Under the pieces are notes generated by a model. The model worked only from the letters and a program-made list of their open reading frames with translations, was not told the origin of the DNA and did no database searches. A DNA stretch of 64,000 bases from Oscillibacter sp. (GTDB lineage Bacteria; Bacillota; Clostridia; Oscillospirales; Oscillospiraceae), in assembly GCA_017526785.1 (NCBI GenBank), contig JAFXQV010000007.1, forward strand, positions 1 through 64,000, in the 5' to 3' direction. Made by a program: the position numbers and the translations under genes. The number at the start of each line of letters is the position of its first letter. Position 1 is the first letter of the stretch. Below, piece after piece: positions 32,947-40,914 of the stretch.

Positions 32947-33672
32947 TTGAGTGTGACATTTATGCTGTGCGACGATTCGCGGGAGGACAGGGACACGCTC
33001 TCACGCGCCCTGCAAGATTACGCCGTGCGCCGGGGGCTGGAACTCCGTTTGGAGACGGCCGCCGGGGGCGGGGAACTGTTGCGGCGCTGGACGCCGTCGC
33101 GCTGGGACGCCGTGTTTCTGGACATTTTCATGCCGGGTCTGTCCGGCATGGACATCGCCCGCCGCCTGCGCGCCATGGACAAAAACCTCTGCCTGATTTT
33201 CGTCACGGCAAGCCGGGAACACGGCCTCGAAAGCTACGACGTGCGGGCGACGGACTACCTGCTCAAGCCCTTTTCCCAAGAGGACGTGGACAACGCGCTG
33301 GACTACTTTTGGGAGACGTACGAAAAAGACCTGCGTTCCGTGCGCGTCGGCGCGGCGTGGGAGGACGCCGAAGTGCGTTTGCGCGACATTATCTATATCG
33401 AAATCCAAAATCATCGGGCGGTTCTCCACACCCGGGAACAGGCTCTCACCGTGTGGCGCGGGCTGAACGAAATCAAGGCCGAGATTGACGACGACCGCTT
33501 TGTGTACTGTCACCGGAGTTACCTTGCGAATCTGGAACACGTCAAGGCGCTGGAAAAGCGCGACTTCCGTATGGATTCCGGCGACCTCGTGCCGATTAGC
33601 CGCCAGAAGGCGCAGAGCGTACAGCGGAGATACCGGGAGTGGCTCATAGAGCGGATGTTTTTACCGGATTGA
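32947..33672 (+). CDS. LytTR-family response regulator
   Basis: The 241-aa protein is best started at TTG 32947, which has GGAGGA at 32934-32939. ATG 32932 is a possible alternative. The receiver (about 1-120) is canonical: LCDDSREDRD, VFLDIFMPGLSG with the phospho-Asp, the Thr of VTASREH and the Lys of LLKPFS. The LytTR domain (about 135-235) has LRDIIYIEIQNHRAVLHT and FVYCHRSYLANLEHVK. No histidine kinase is nearby. Its 3' end overlaps the convergent SpoIIE-type gene by 29 bp. Confidence 0.88.
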   Translation: MSVTFMLCDDSREDRDTLSRALQDYAVRRGLELRLETAAGGGELLRRWTPSRWDAVFLDIFMPGLSGMDIARRLRAMDKNLCLIFVTASREHGLESYDVRATDYLLKPFSQEDVDNALDYFWETYEKDLRSVRVGAAWEDAEVRLRDIIYIEIQNHRAVLHTREQALTVWRGLNEIKAEIDDDRFVYCHRSYLANLEHVKALEKRDFRMDSGDLVPISRQKAQSVQRRYREWLIERMFLPD

Positions 33673-35344
33673 CGCCGCCGCGCTTCCCGTTCTCCGCCCC
33701 GTCCACGCCGGAGAACGTGACGGACAGCATGGTCATGTCGTTGGACTGCGCGGTGTCCTTCACGAATCCGGTCACGCGCTTCTTGACCGCCCGGACAATC
33801 TGCGTGGGGCGCGCCGACAAATTCTCGTTGAGCGTTTCGAGTATGCGATTTACGCCGAAAAACTCGTCTTGCGCGTTCACGGCTTCCAGCAGGCCGTCCG
33901 TATAGAGAAACAGTCCGCTCCCCGGCTTCATGACCAGCGTGTTTTCCTCGTAACGCGTATCGGGTACCAGCGCCATCACGACACCATTTTTTTCGCGCAG
34001 GGTCTCGAAAGAGCCGCCGGCCGGACGGTACGCCGGGGCGCGATGTCCCGCGTTCGCGCTCCGAAGCGTCCCGGTAGACAATTCCAGAATCCCGAACCAT
34101 GCCTTGACGAACATATCCCCGCCGTTATTCTCGTAAAGTTGCCGGTTCGCCTCCCGCATGACTTCTGCGGGAGGCTTGCCCATCAGCGCCTGATTCTTGA
34201 AAATGGTCTTGGTGACGACCATCAGCAGGGCGGCGGGAATGCCCTTGTCCGACATATCGGCTATCACCAAAGCGAGGTGGTCGTCGTCCACAAGGAAGAA
34301 GTCGTAGAAGTCGCCGCTGACCTCCTTGGCGGGCGTCACGGCGGCGTAAAGGTCAAACTCTTTCCGCCCCGGAAACGCCGGGAAAACGCGCGGCAGCATG
34401 TTTTCCTGAATCTGCGTCGCCACGGACAGTTCCGCCCCAAGACGCTCCTTTTCCGTGGACGCTTTCAGCAGGTTTTTCATAAAGTCCGTCATGTCGCGGG
34501 ACATCGTGGCAATGGAATCCGCGAGTGATTCCATCTCGTCGCCCGTATGGATGTCGGGATTCTCGAAGTCCAGCGCGTCGGGGTTCTCCTGTCCGTGACT
34601 GCGCTTGACAAAGCCCTTGGCGGCGCGTTCCAGACGGGTCATCGGCAGAAGAATACGGCGCTTCATCCAGTGGTAAATGGCAATGATGAACACGGCGGAC
34701 AAAGCCGCGCTTTCCGCCACTAACATGAGAACGTATTGAAACAGCGTCTTCGTAATTTCGTCCATGCTGAGGTCGGCGGCTAACACTGCCACGGGTTCGC
34801 CGGAAGCGTCCAAAATGGAGATAATCCCGGTGTACATGTTGCCGAATTCCGTCTGGTTTCGGTAGTAACTGATGTGTTTGCTATCCTTCATCTGGTCAAG
34901 GTAGTAGCTGGCGACTTGGGGGGGATAGCTGTTCCCGGTCAACGCGCCGAGTTCCACAGAGTTAATCTTGCCCAGTCTCTGCCGCTCCTGTTCCGTTATG
35001 CCCGCCATGATGTCCATCATGTTGTCGGTCTCGTTCAGGTTCAGGGGCTTGACGATGTAGATAAAGGCGAAATCGTAATTTTCTTTGACACGGTTGAGGA
35101 AGTCTTGCGTTTTCTGGAACTGTTCCGACTTCTCCCGGCTTTGGATACACGCTTTCAGGTCTTCCACGTCGATTTCCGTGAGCGTCAGATTCAGGGCGTC
35201 CTCGATATACGTGGAGCATTTGTCAATCATGCCGCGGTAGTAAGTCAAGAAGCCCAGAATGCCCAAGGAAAAGCAGAGAAGAGAGATGAAGGCACCGCAT
35301 CCCCAAAAAATACTGCGCCGGAGAGGGTTTCGGTATTCTTTCAT
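33644..35344 (-). CDS. Membrane-bound SpoIIE/RsbU-type serine phosphatase
   Basis: The 566-aa protein starts at ATG 35344 with AAAGGAG 9 bp upstream. It has a membrane helix (about 16-36), an extracytoplasmic sensor domain (about 40-215), a second helix (about 218-240), a HAMP-like linker with GDEMESLADSIATMSRDM, a coiled coil and a PP2C SpoIIE domain (about 315-550). Metal ligands are intact: EVSGDFYDFF, LALVIADMSDKGIPAALLM and QSNDMTMLSVTFSG. Such enzymes dephosphorylate anti-sigma-factor antagonists (STAS proteins). Neither a STAS nor a sigma gene is in the window. The gene lies downstream of the eCIS operon on the same strand. Confidence 0.9.
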   Translation of the reverse strand: MKEYRNPLRRSIFWGCGAFISLLCFSLGILGFLTYYRGMIDKCSTYIEDALNLTLTEIDVEDLKACIQSREKSEQFQKTQDFLNRVKENYDFAFIYIVKPLNLNETDNMMDIMAGITEQERQRLGKINSVELGALTGNSYPPQVASYYLDQMKDSKHISYYRNQTEFGNMYTGIISILDASGEPVAVLAADLSMDEITKTLFQYVLMLVAESAALSAVFIIAIYHWMKRRILLPMTRLERAAKGFVKRSHGQENPDALDFENPDIHTGDEMESLADSIATMSRDMTDFMKNLLKASTEKERLGAELSVATQIQENMLPRVFPAFPGRKEFDLYAAVTPAKEVSGDFYDFFLVDDDHLALVIADMSDKGIPAALLMVVTKTIFKNQALMGKPPAEVMREANRQLYENNGGDMFVKAWFGILELSTGTLRSANAGHRAPAYRPAGGSFETLREKNGVVMALVPDTRYEENTLVMKPGSGLFLYTDGLLEAVNAQDEFFGVNRILETLNENLSARPTQIVRAVKKRVTGFVKDTAQSNDMTMLSVTFSGVDGAENGKRGGVNPVKTSAL

Positions 35345-35507
35345 GCGCACGCGCTCCTTTCTGTTACCATCTCGATAATTATCATATTGGTGGATTTTTT
35401 TACAAATACGTCTGCAAGACCATGAATTGACCAGTTACAGTTTAACAAATTTCCGTGCCAATTACAATGGAGGGCGTGAAAAAATCCACACGCGGGTTCA
35501 ACGGTAC

Positions 35508-35561
35508 GCATGCAAGCCGATGGTCTCCGCCACTGGTGGCGGAAATCGTCGGCTTGCATGC
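35508..35561. repeat. Nested palindrome between the two SpoIIE-type genes
   Basis: A perfect 13-bp stem (GCATGCAAGCCGA at 35508-35520 and its complement at 35549-35561) surrounds an inner hairpin TCCGCCA-CTGG-TGGCGGA. The rest of 35345-35589 has no gene. Read on the minus strand, the palindrome follows the stop of the upstream gene by about 30 bp, so it may end or process the eCIS transcript. A true T-run is lacking. Confidence 0.85.
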
Positions 35562-35589
35562 CCGTCAGGCGCTTTTTCGCATAAAGGAT

Positions 35590-37083
35590 TCATTCCATGA
35601 AATAGGCCATGACGACGGAATCCTCTCCATTTTCCGAGTGGAACTGTGTGTAGTCCGCGTAGGCAAAGATAAATTCTGCGGCGTTTTCGGCCGCCATGCC
35701 GTCCGTGTTTTCCAGCGGGTTGCGCCCGCCCATGTCCCCCGACATGCGTATGTTCACGCTGTCTCCGTTGGGCGCTACCGCGCACTCCGTCCGAATGAAC
35801 CCGTTACTGTGACGACAGCACAGCGTAAACAGCTCCTCGACAATGACGGACAGCCGGGTGTAGTTCTTCCCCTCCACCCCGTTTTCCTGACACTGCTTCC
35901 GCAGAAACTCCGTCAGCTCCGGCACGGATTCCGGGACGCCCGGCAAGTCACAGCTCGGGGCGTCGGTTCTGCTGCGGAGATACTCCAGCAGTAGGGCGGA
36001 AAATCCGGGCAGCGGGGACAGCCCCCCCACCCACGCGGCGGCCTCGTCGGTTACGTAACGCAGAATTTCCGACGGCGCGTCGGCGTGCTTTACGCTCCGG
36101 TTCAAAGCCATGCGCAGTCCCTGCTCGTAAAACGCGGCTCCGGCCTTGTTTTTCGCCTCGCGCAGTCCGGATGTCCCCAAAAACAGGCGGTCGCCCTGTC
36201 TCAGGCGCACTTCCACGGGGCGGTAGGAAACCCGCTGAATCAGCCCCATCGCGTCATAGGCCGGATATTCGAGAAGCGCGTAGCGCTCCTGATTGCGCCG
36301 CATCATCAGCGGATGAGGCGCGCCCGCGTTGACGTAGAGAAAGCGCCCGCTTTTCAAGTCCAAGGTGGCAATGAACGCCCGGAAGCTCCGCCGCCCGCCC
36401 AAATCGTAGAGTTGGGCGTTGGCGTTGTTGACCGCCTCCTCCAAGGAAGCGTCCGTACGCAGACGGTTTCGGAGTGTGGTCTGCGCCGACGTGAGAAACA
36501 GCGCGTCGGCGATATCCTCGCCGGGAACCTCGCCCAGTATGACGCACAGGAGTTCCGGGCGCAGAAAGAAATAGTCGTAGAGACAGCAGGCCGAGCGCCC
36601 CGGAGATTCCACGATTCCGGACACGGCGAAGTCCGCCGTCTCCGGCCGCGCCGGAATGGGCGGAAGCGCGGCGCGGCAGATATCCGCCAGCAGTCCGGCG
36701 CGGATATGAGCCTCTGTGCGTGCCGTGTCGGATTTTTGCAGGTCGTCGGAGCGCTTGTCCAGTTCCGCCATACGCTTTCCGACCGATTTCGCCACGCCTC
36801 CAATCACGCCCGGCAGGGACAGCGCCTCCGCCGCCGGGTCTTTCAGTTCCGTCCAGCGCTCCGACAGATATTCCAGCCGCTGTAAAGGGCGGTAGAGCCG
36901 CCGCCACAGGTACCAGACCCCGAACGCCAGATAAGCCGCCGCCAGAACCATGGTGCCGACCAGTATTCCGGTCGTAATCGCCCGCTGTCCCGTGACGTAA
37001 TCCAGCACAATCCCCAGAATCGAAAGCGCAATCAGGCCTTGAAACAGGAGGTACAGCCCGAAGCCCATGTTTTCCTCTTTCAT
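35590..37083 (-). CDS. SpoIIE-like protein with degenerate phosphatase domain and C-terminal GHKL/anti-sigma-kinase-like domain
   Basis: The 497-aa protein starts at ATG 37083. It has two N-terminal helices (about 8-25 and 35-60), a coiled linker, a SpoIIE-like domain (about 125-340) and a RsbW-like ATPase region (about 375-497) with YTRLSVIVEELFTLCCRHS as N-box. In the phosphatase part, the GDFYD motif reads ACCLYDYF, and IADVSGKG reads ILGEVPGEDI. Two metal Asp positions are thus lost, and catalysis is doubtful. The domain order, phosphatase-like then anti-sigma-kinase-like, suggests a scaffold or switch that acts on the same partners as the intact SpoIIE protein. It is the last gene of the tightly packed eCIS operon. 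Confidence 0.8.
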   Translation of the reverse strand: MKEENMGFGLYLLFQGLIALSILGIVLDYVTGQRAITTGILVGTMVLAAAYLAFGVWYLWRRLYRPLQRLEYLSERWTELKDPAAEALSLPGVIGGVAKSVGKRMAELDKRSDDLQKSDTARTEAHIRAGLLADICRAALPPIPARPETADFAVSGIVESPGRSACCLYDYFFLRPELLCVILGEVPGEDIADALFLTSAQTTLRNRLRTDASLEEAVNNANAQLYDLGGRRSFRAFIATLDLKSGRFLYVNAGAPHPLMMRRNQERYALLEYPAYDAMGLIQRVSYRPVEVRLRQGDRLFLGTSGLREAKNKAGAAFYEQGLRMALNRSVKHADAPSEILRYVTDEAAAWVGGLSPLPGFSALLLEYLRSRTDAPSCDLPGVPESVPELTEFLRKQCQENGVEGKNYTRLSVIVEELFTLCCRHSNGFIRTECAVAPNGDSVNIRMSGDMGGRNPLENTDGMAAENAAEFIFAYADYTQFHSENGEDSVVMAYFME

Positions 37084-37105
37084 AATCGGTTCCCCCGTCC
37101 GGTCG

Positions 37106-39220
37106 TCAGTCGTCGAGCAAGTCCGCGTACTCGCGGAGCTGTTCCCGCACCACGACGATTTCATTTTTCTTCAGTTCGTTGACCGCGGCGCGGAGCATGT
37201 GCCGCATGGAAATGGGGACGCCCTCCCCGGCGGCGAGGAACGCGGCCGACAGCGCGATATTCTTGATGTATCCGCCGGAAAGCTCAAACGTTTTCGCCAG
37301 AAACGCCCAGTCTATGTCGCCCTCCACGGGCGCAGACGGCGGAATCATGCGCCGGTAGATTTCCTCCCGCGTGGGCGGGTCGGGGAACGGGAAGCGCACA
37401 ACGTACGTCATACGCCGCATAAACGCCTCGTCGATGTTGCCTATCAGGTTCGTGGCCAGCAGGCAGACGCCGTCGTATTCCTCAATCTGTTGGAGCAGGT
37501 ACGCCACCTCCACGTTGGCGTTTCGGTCGTGGGCGTCCTTGACCTCACTCCGCTTGCCAAAGAGCGCGTCGCACTCGTCGAAGAACAGAATACAGTTGGC
37601 GCGCCGCGCCTCCTGAAATACCGCGCGGAGATTCTTTTCCGTCTCCCCGATGTACTTGCTGACAATCTGCGACAGGTTGATTTTATACAGCTCCATATTC
37701 AACTGGTGGGCGATAACCTGCGCGCACATGGTTTTCCCGGTGCCGGGGGAACCCGCCATTAAAATCGACAGCCCCCGCCCGTACGTGACTTTCTTCCCGA
37801 AACCCCATTGATAGTAGACCTGATGTCGGTACTGGATGTGGTCGCAAGCCTCCCGCAAGAGGCGCTTTTGGGCTTCGGGCAGTACCACGTCATCCCACGT
37901 ATACGCCGGGGGAACGGCGCTGGCAAGGTCGCCCAGTCGGTGAACCGCCTGCGCGTAACAGCAACGGTGCAGAATAGAGGCGGAAATCGTCGCGTTGCCC
38001 TCCAGCCGCGCCAGTCCGGCGGCCTGCGTACAGGCAAGGCGGATTTGCGCGGGCTGAAAGCGGAATTTCGCCGCGAGTTCCTCCGCCGTACAGCCCTCTA
38101 TGACGCTGTCCGACAGCGCGCCTTGAAAGAGCGTCAAGCGCTCTTCCTCCGTGACAGGCGGAATTTCCAGCTCTACGGACAAGGTTTTCATGCGGCCGTG
38201 GAGCGGATTCCGGGACAGAAAAAAGCGCTTGTCCCGCAACAGTTCGAGCGTCTCCAAGGCGTCCATACGCGCCGCGTCGCCGTCGTCGTCGAGACAGCGT
38301 AAACATAAGTAAGCCCCCGTCAAATCTGCCGCCAGCGCCGCTTCTTGCGCCTTTTCCAAGGCGTCCTCGCCGGAAACGTCCGCGAATACGCAGTCTTTCT
38401 TCTGACGCGAAAAAAGGTGTTCGATTTGAAAGCGTTTGCCGCTTCCCTCCGCGCCGGAGAGCAGAATACAGAGCCTGTCCGGACTGGCGAAAGCGGCGTC
38501 CAAGCGCCGCGCCGTCTCGTGATGAATCAGCAGGGGGGCGGAGGGCGTCTGCGTCGCGCCGTGAAAGAACGTCCGGCCGGGGCGGTCGGAGACCGTCCCC
38601 GTCGAGAGGTATTCCATGACGGCCGGACAGAGTACAAGCGCCCCCCGTTCGGGATGTTCAAAGAGCCGCAGAAAGCCCCCGGGACGGTTGAAGCGCGCCA
38701 TACACGCTTCCAGCTCTTCCCCGTCCGGCAGGAACAGTTGCGCGGCAAGTTCGCGTTCCGGTGCCTTGCGCGACATGTCGTCCTGAAGATACGCGAAAAG
38801 CCGCTCATATTTCTTGTCCAGCTCGACAGCCCAAGCCAGAATCACGCAGGAGCGCTGGAAGGAATCCAGACCGAAGCGGCGGAACAACGACAGCGCGGGA
38901 AAGTCTTTTGTCGTCTTGCCCACCCGGAGCAGAACCGTACGGCGGGCGTAGTACAACTGCCGTTTTTCTTCCGCGCTCAACTGCGTGGAAAGCCCGCGCA
39001 AGGCCGATTTTGTCAAATTATGCTCGAACTCCTCCCGCGTGACGACGACGCCCAGCATATTTTTTAACTCGCTGGAAGGCCCCAGCCACTGGTGGCGGCA
39101 GTAGTAGTAATACAGCGACAAGTCCAGCCACGCCATTAAATCAGAAACAAATTGCCCTTGCGTAGCGTAACCGTGATTAAGATTTTCAACATCAGCTTCC
39201 CGTACGTCCTCTCTGTCCAT
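37106..39220 (-). CDS. eCIS AAA+ ATPase (Afp15/Pvc15-like)
   Basis: The 704-aa protein starts at ATG 39220 after GGAGG. A helical N-terminus is followed by a first, poorly conserved AAA-like module with GAEGSGK (about 257-263) and a full AAA+ module: Walker A GSPGTGKT (about 490-497), Walker B ILFFDECDALFGKRS (about 544-558), sensor-1 LLATNL and arginine-finger region AFMRRMTYVVRFPFPD. All eCIS carry such an ATPase, which is needed for assembly or loading of the particle. The position next to the PAAR-like and cap genes matches Afp/PVC clusters. Confidence 0.9.
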   Translation of the reverse strand: MDREDVREADVENLNHGYATQGQFVSDLMAWLDLSLYYYYCRHQWLGPSSELKNMLGVVVTREEFEHNLTKSALRGLSTQLSAEEKRQLYYARRTVLLRVGKTTKDFPALSLFRRFGLDSFQRSCVILAWAVELDKKYERLFAYLQDDMSRKAPERELAAQLFLPDGEELEACMARFNRPGGFLRLFEHPERGALVLCPAVMEYLSTGTVSDRPGRTFFHGATQTPSAPLLIHHETARRLDAAFASPDRLCILLSGAEGSGKRFQIEHLFSRQKKDCVFADVSGEDALEKAQEAALAADLTGAYLCLRCLDDDGDAARMDALETLELLRDKRFFLSRNPLHGRMKTLSVELEIPPVTEEERLTLFQGALSDSVIEGCTAEELAAKFRFQPAQIRLACTQAAGLARLEGNATISASILHRCCYAQAVHRLGDLASAVPPAYTWDDVVLPEAQKRLLREACDHIQYRHQVYYQWGFGKKVTYGRGLSILMAGSPGTGKTMCAQVIAHQLNMELYKINLSQIVSKYIGETEKNLRAVFQEARRANCILFFDECDALFGKRSEVKDAHDRNANVEVAYLLQQIEEYDGVCLLATNLIGNIDEAFMRRMTYVVRFPFPDPPTREEIYRRMIPPSAPVEGDIDWAFLAKTFELSGGYIKNIALSAAFLAAGEGVPISMRHMLRAAVNELKKNEIVVVREQLREYADLLDD

Positions 39221-39240
39221 CCTCTTTCCTCCCGTAACGG

Positions 39241-39618
39241 TTACGGCGTCTGCACGGTCATTGCGGGGGTCATGTTGACCTGTATCACCCCGCCGTAACT
39301 GCACATCAGTTTACTGGTGTTGTTGAGGAGCGGTTTCCCGCCCACAAGCACCGTAGGCGCGCCGGGAACCCAAGGCGCGGCAATAGCCGGAATGCACGGC
39401 ATAGGCGTCAGAACGCCCAACGCGGCGGAGGTGGCGGCGGCTACCGTCGGATTCGCCAGACTGGAACACATCCCGAAAGTAGGAAATTTATTGTCCATAA
39501 TGGTCGCCTGCAACATGTTGCTGACCATGACGGTCTGCTGGGACGAGACCACCAGCACGCCCGGAGCCGCCCCGAACGAACACATACACATGGATGTCTG
39601 TACTACCGGATTCGCCAT
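39241..39618 (-). CDS. PAAR-like spike-tip protein (DUF4280)
   Basis: The 125-aa protein is Cys- and Pro-rich with repeated short beta elements: SMCMCSFGAAPGVLVV, FGMCSSLANP, PMPCIPAIAAPWVPGAPTVLVGGKPLL and LMCSYGGVIQV. This matches DUF4280, a PAAR-like family that caps the gpV/VgrG spike and may bind a metal through Cys. It should form the sharp tip that first meets the target membrane. Confidence 0.85.
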   Translation of the reverse strand: MANPVVQTSMCMCSFGAAPGVLVVSSQQTVMVSNMLQATIMDNKFPTFGMCSSLANPTVAAATSAALGVLTPMPCIPAIAAPWVPGAPTVLVGGKPLLNNTSKLMCSYGGVIQVNMTPAMTVQTP

Positions 39619-39621
39619 ACG

Positions 39622-40323
39622 TCACGCCTCCAAATTCCACTCCAGACTTTGCTTCTCTCCCTCCCGGAGTTCCACGGTTTTCAGCCCGCCGCGACAGAAC
39701 AGGTACGCCGTCCCGGGGTTCTGAAAGGGGAGCTTAACCGAACTCCCCGCCGTCACGAGAAACGACTGCGCCGGGACGAGTGTTTCTCCTCTGGAATGCG
39801 GTTGCGTCAGCGGGGAGGCCGTTTCGGCGGCACCGTCCGACGCCACGCGCCGGAAAAACGCCGCCTCTGTGGCCTTGCCGCACAGCAGAAACCAGCCGGG
39901 GCGCGGCGCGGAGCCGCTGACAAACATCTTGACGGAAGAATCTCCCGCTTTCGTCTCCCGGATGAGTTTCAAGGGGTTCGGCGCGGGCATTCCCGCGAAA
40001 ACCCGTGACGAGTCAGAGAGCGTCAGCGACAGAAAGACCGTCTCCGGCGGGAACGCGTAGCCCACGCCCGGATTGAGAATGACCGCTTCTTCTGTCCTGA
40101 CATCCCCGGACAGGGAAATCGTCGCGTCCTGAAACCCGGGGCAGTGGAACACAATCCGATGTTCGCCGGGTTCAAGGTTGCTCAGAACCAGCCAGCCGTC
40201 CTGTTTCCAGACAGGCCGCTTTAACGGGACGCCGTCGAGTTGGCACAGGGCGCGCCGCCGCAACGGCTTTCCGGTAAAGCCGTCCAGCGGCAGGAGTGCC
40301 GCCGAAAGCCGTTGCCGTATCAT
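39622..40323 (-). CDS. eCIS-associated beta-sandwich protein of unknown function
   Basis: The 233-aa protein overlaps the cap gene by 4 bp (ATGA). The N-terminal 85 residues (TGKPLRRRALCQLDG, LSNLEPGEHRIVFHCPGFQDATI) look like a carboxypeptidase-regulatory/PEGA-type beta fold. The C-terminal part holds a second beta-rich domain. No enzyme motif is seen. Placement between the DUF4255 cap and the DUF4280 tip suggests a particle component such as an adaptor. I do not recognise the family. Confidence 0.55.
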   Translation of the reverse strand: MIRQRLSAALLPLDGFTGKPLRRRALCQLDGVPLKRPVWKQDGWLVLSNLEPGEHRIVFHCPGFQDATISLSGDVRTEEAVILNPGVGYAFPPETVFLSLTLSDSSRVFAGMPAPNPLKLIRETKAGDSSVKMFVSGSAPRPGWFLLCGKATEAAFFRRVASDGAAETASPLTQPHSRGETLVPAQSFLVTAGSSVKLPFQNPGTAYLFCRGGLKTVELREGEKQSLEWNLEA

Positions 40324-40910
40324 GCGCCGCCTCCCGGTGCGCTCTGCTCCGCGCTGATTTCCACCTCTTCGACGCGGGCGACCTGACGCGTCCGGCCGGA
40401 GCTGATACTTGCCCCCGTCAGCATGACGACCAGCGAAAGTTTATACTCTTTCGTGGTGTTGTTCCAGATTTTCAGCATCTGTTCCATCGTCGTTTTCTCA
40501 ACCGACACATGGAGTTGCGCCCCCTCCGCCGCCGAGGAGCCGGAGACGTATTTGGAGGGAATCACGGGGTTGTCGCGCAGGGTCTGCACGACAGCGCCGA
40601 TAAGGCGGTGCTGGTCGGCCTCCTTCAACTGCGCGGGGGCTTTGGAGTGCGCCGTCACGAGATACCGCATGACGAACTGCGCGGGGCGGATTCGCATGGT
40701 ATTTCGGTCGGCCTGATAGTAGCCGACGTTATTCTGCGGGCTTTCCTCCTCAACCTGATACAGATAGAGCGTCAACTGGTTGTTTCCGCTGTCGTGCGGG
40801 GAACACAGGGAAATGGCCTCCCTGTCCCCGAGAGGTTCCGGCGTCAGCTTATCGCGCAACATCTCCACAAGCGCGTTGCTCGCCTCCACAAATGCCGTAT
40901 AATCCGCCAT
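40320..40910 (-). CDS. DUF4255 tail-terminator cap protein (Pvc16/Afp16-like)
   Basis: The 196-aa protein starts at ATG 40910. It has the DUF4255 layout: an N-terminal helix with VEASNALVEMLRDKL, ISLCSPHDSGNNQLTLYLYQVEE, then PAQFVMRYLVTAHSK and DQHRLIGAVVQTLRDNPVI. In Afp and PVC the homologue caps the sheath-tube end and fixes particle length. The 1024-aa MORN protein gene lies 4 bp upstream. Confidence 0.88.
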   Translation of the reverse strand: MADYTAFVEASNALVEMLRDKLTPEPLGDREAISLCSPHDSGNNQLTLYLYQVEEESPQNNVGYYQADRNTMRIRPAQFVMRYLVTAHSKAPAQLKEADQHRLIGAVVQTLRDNPVIPSKYVSGSSAAEGAQLHVSVEKTTMEQMLKIWNNTTKEYKLSLVVMLTGASISSGRTRQVARVEEVEISAEQSAPGGGA

Positions 40911-40914
40911 TCCG

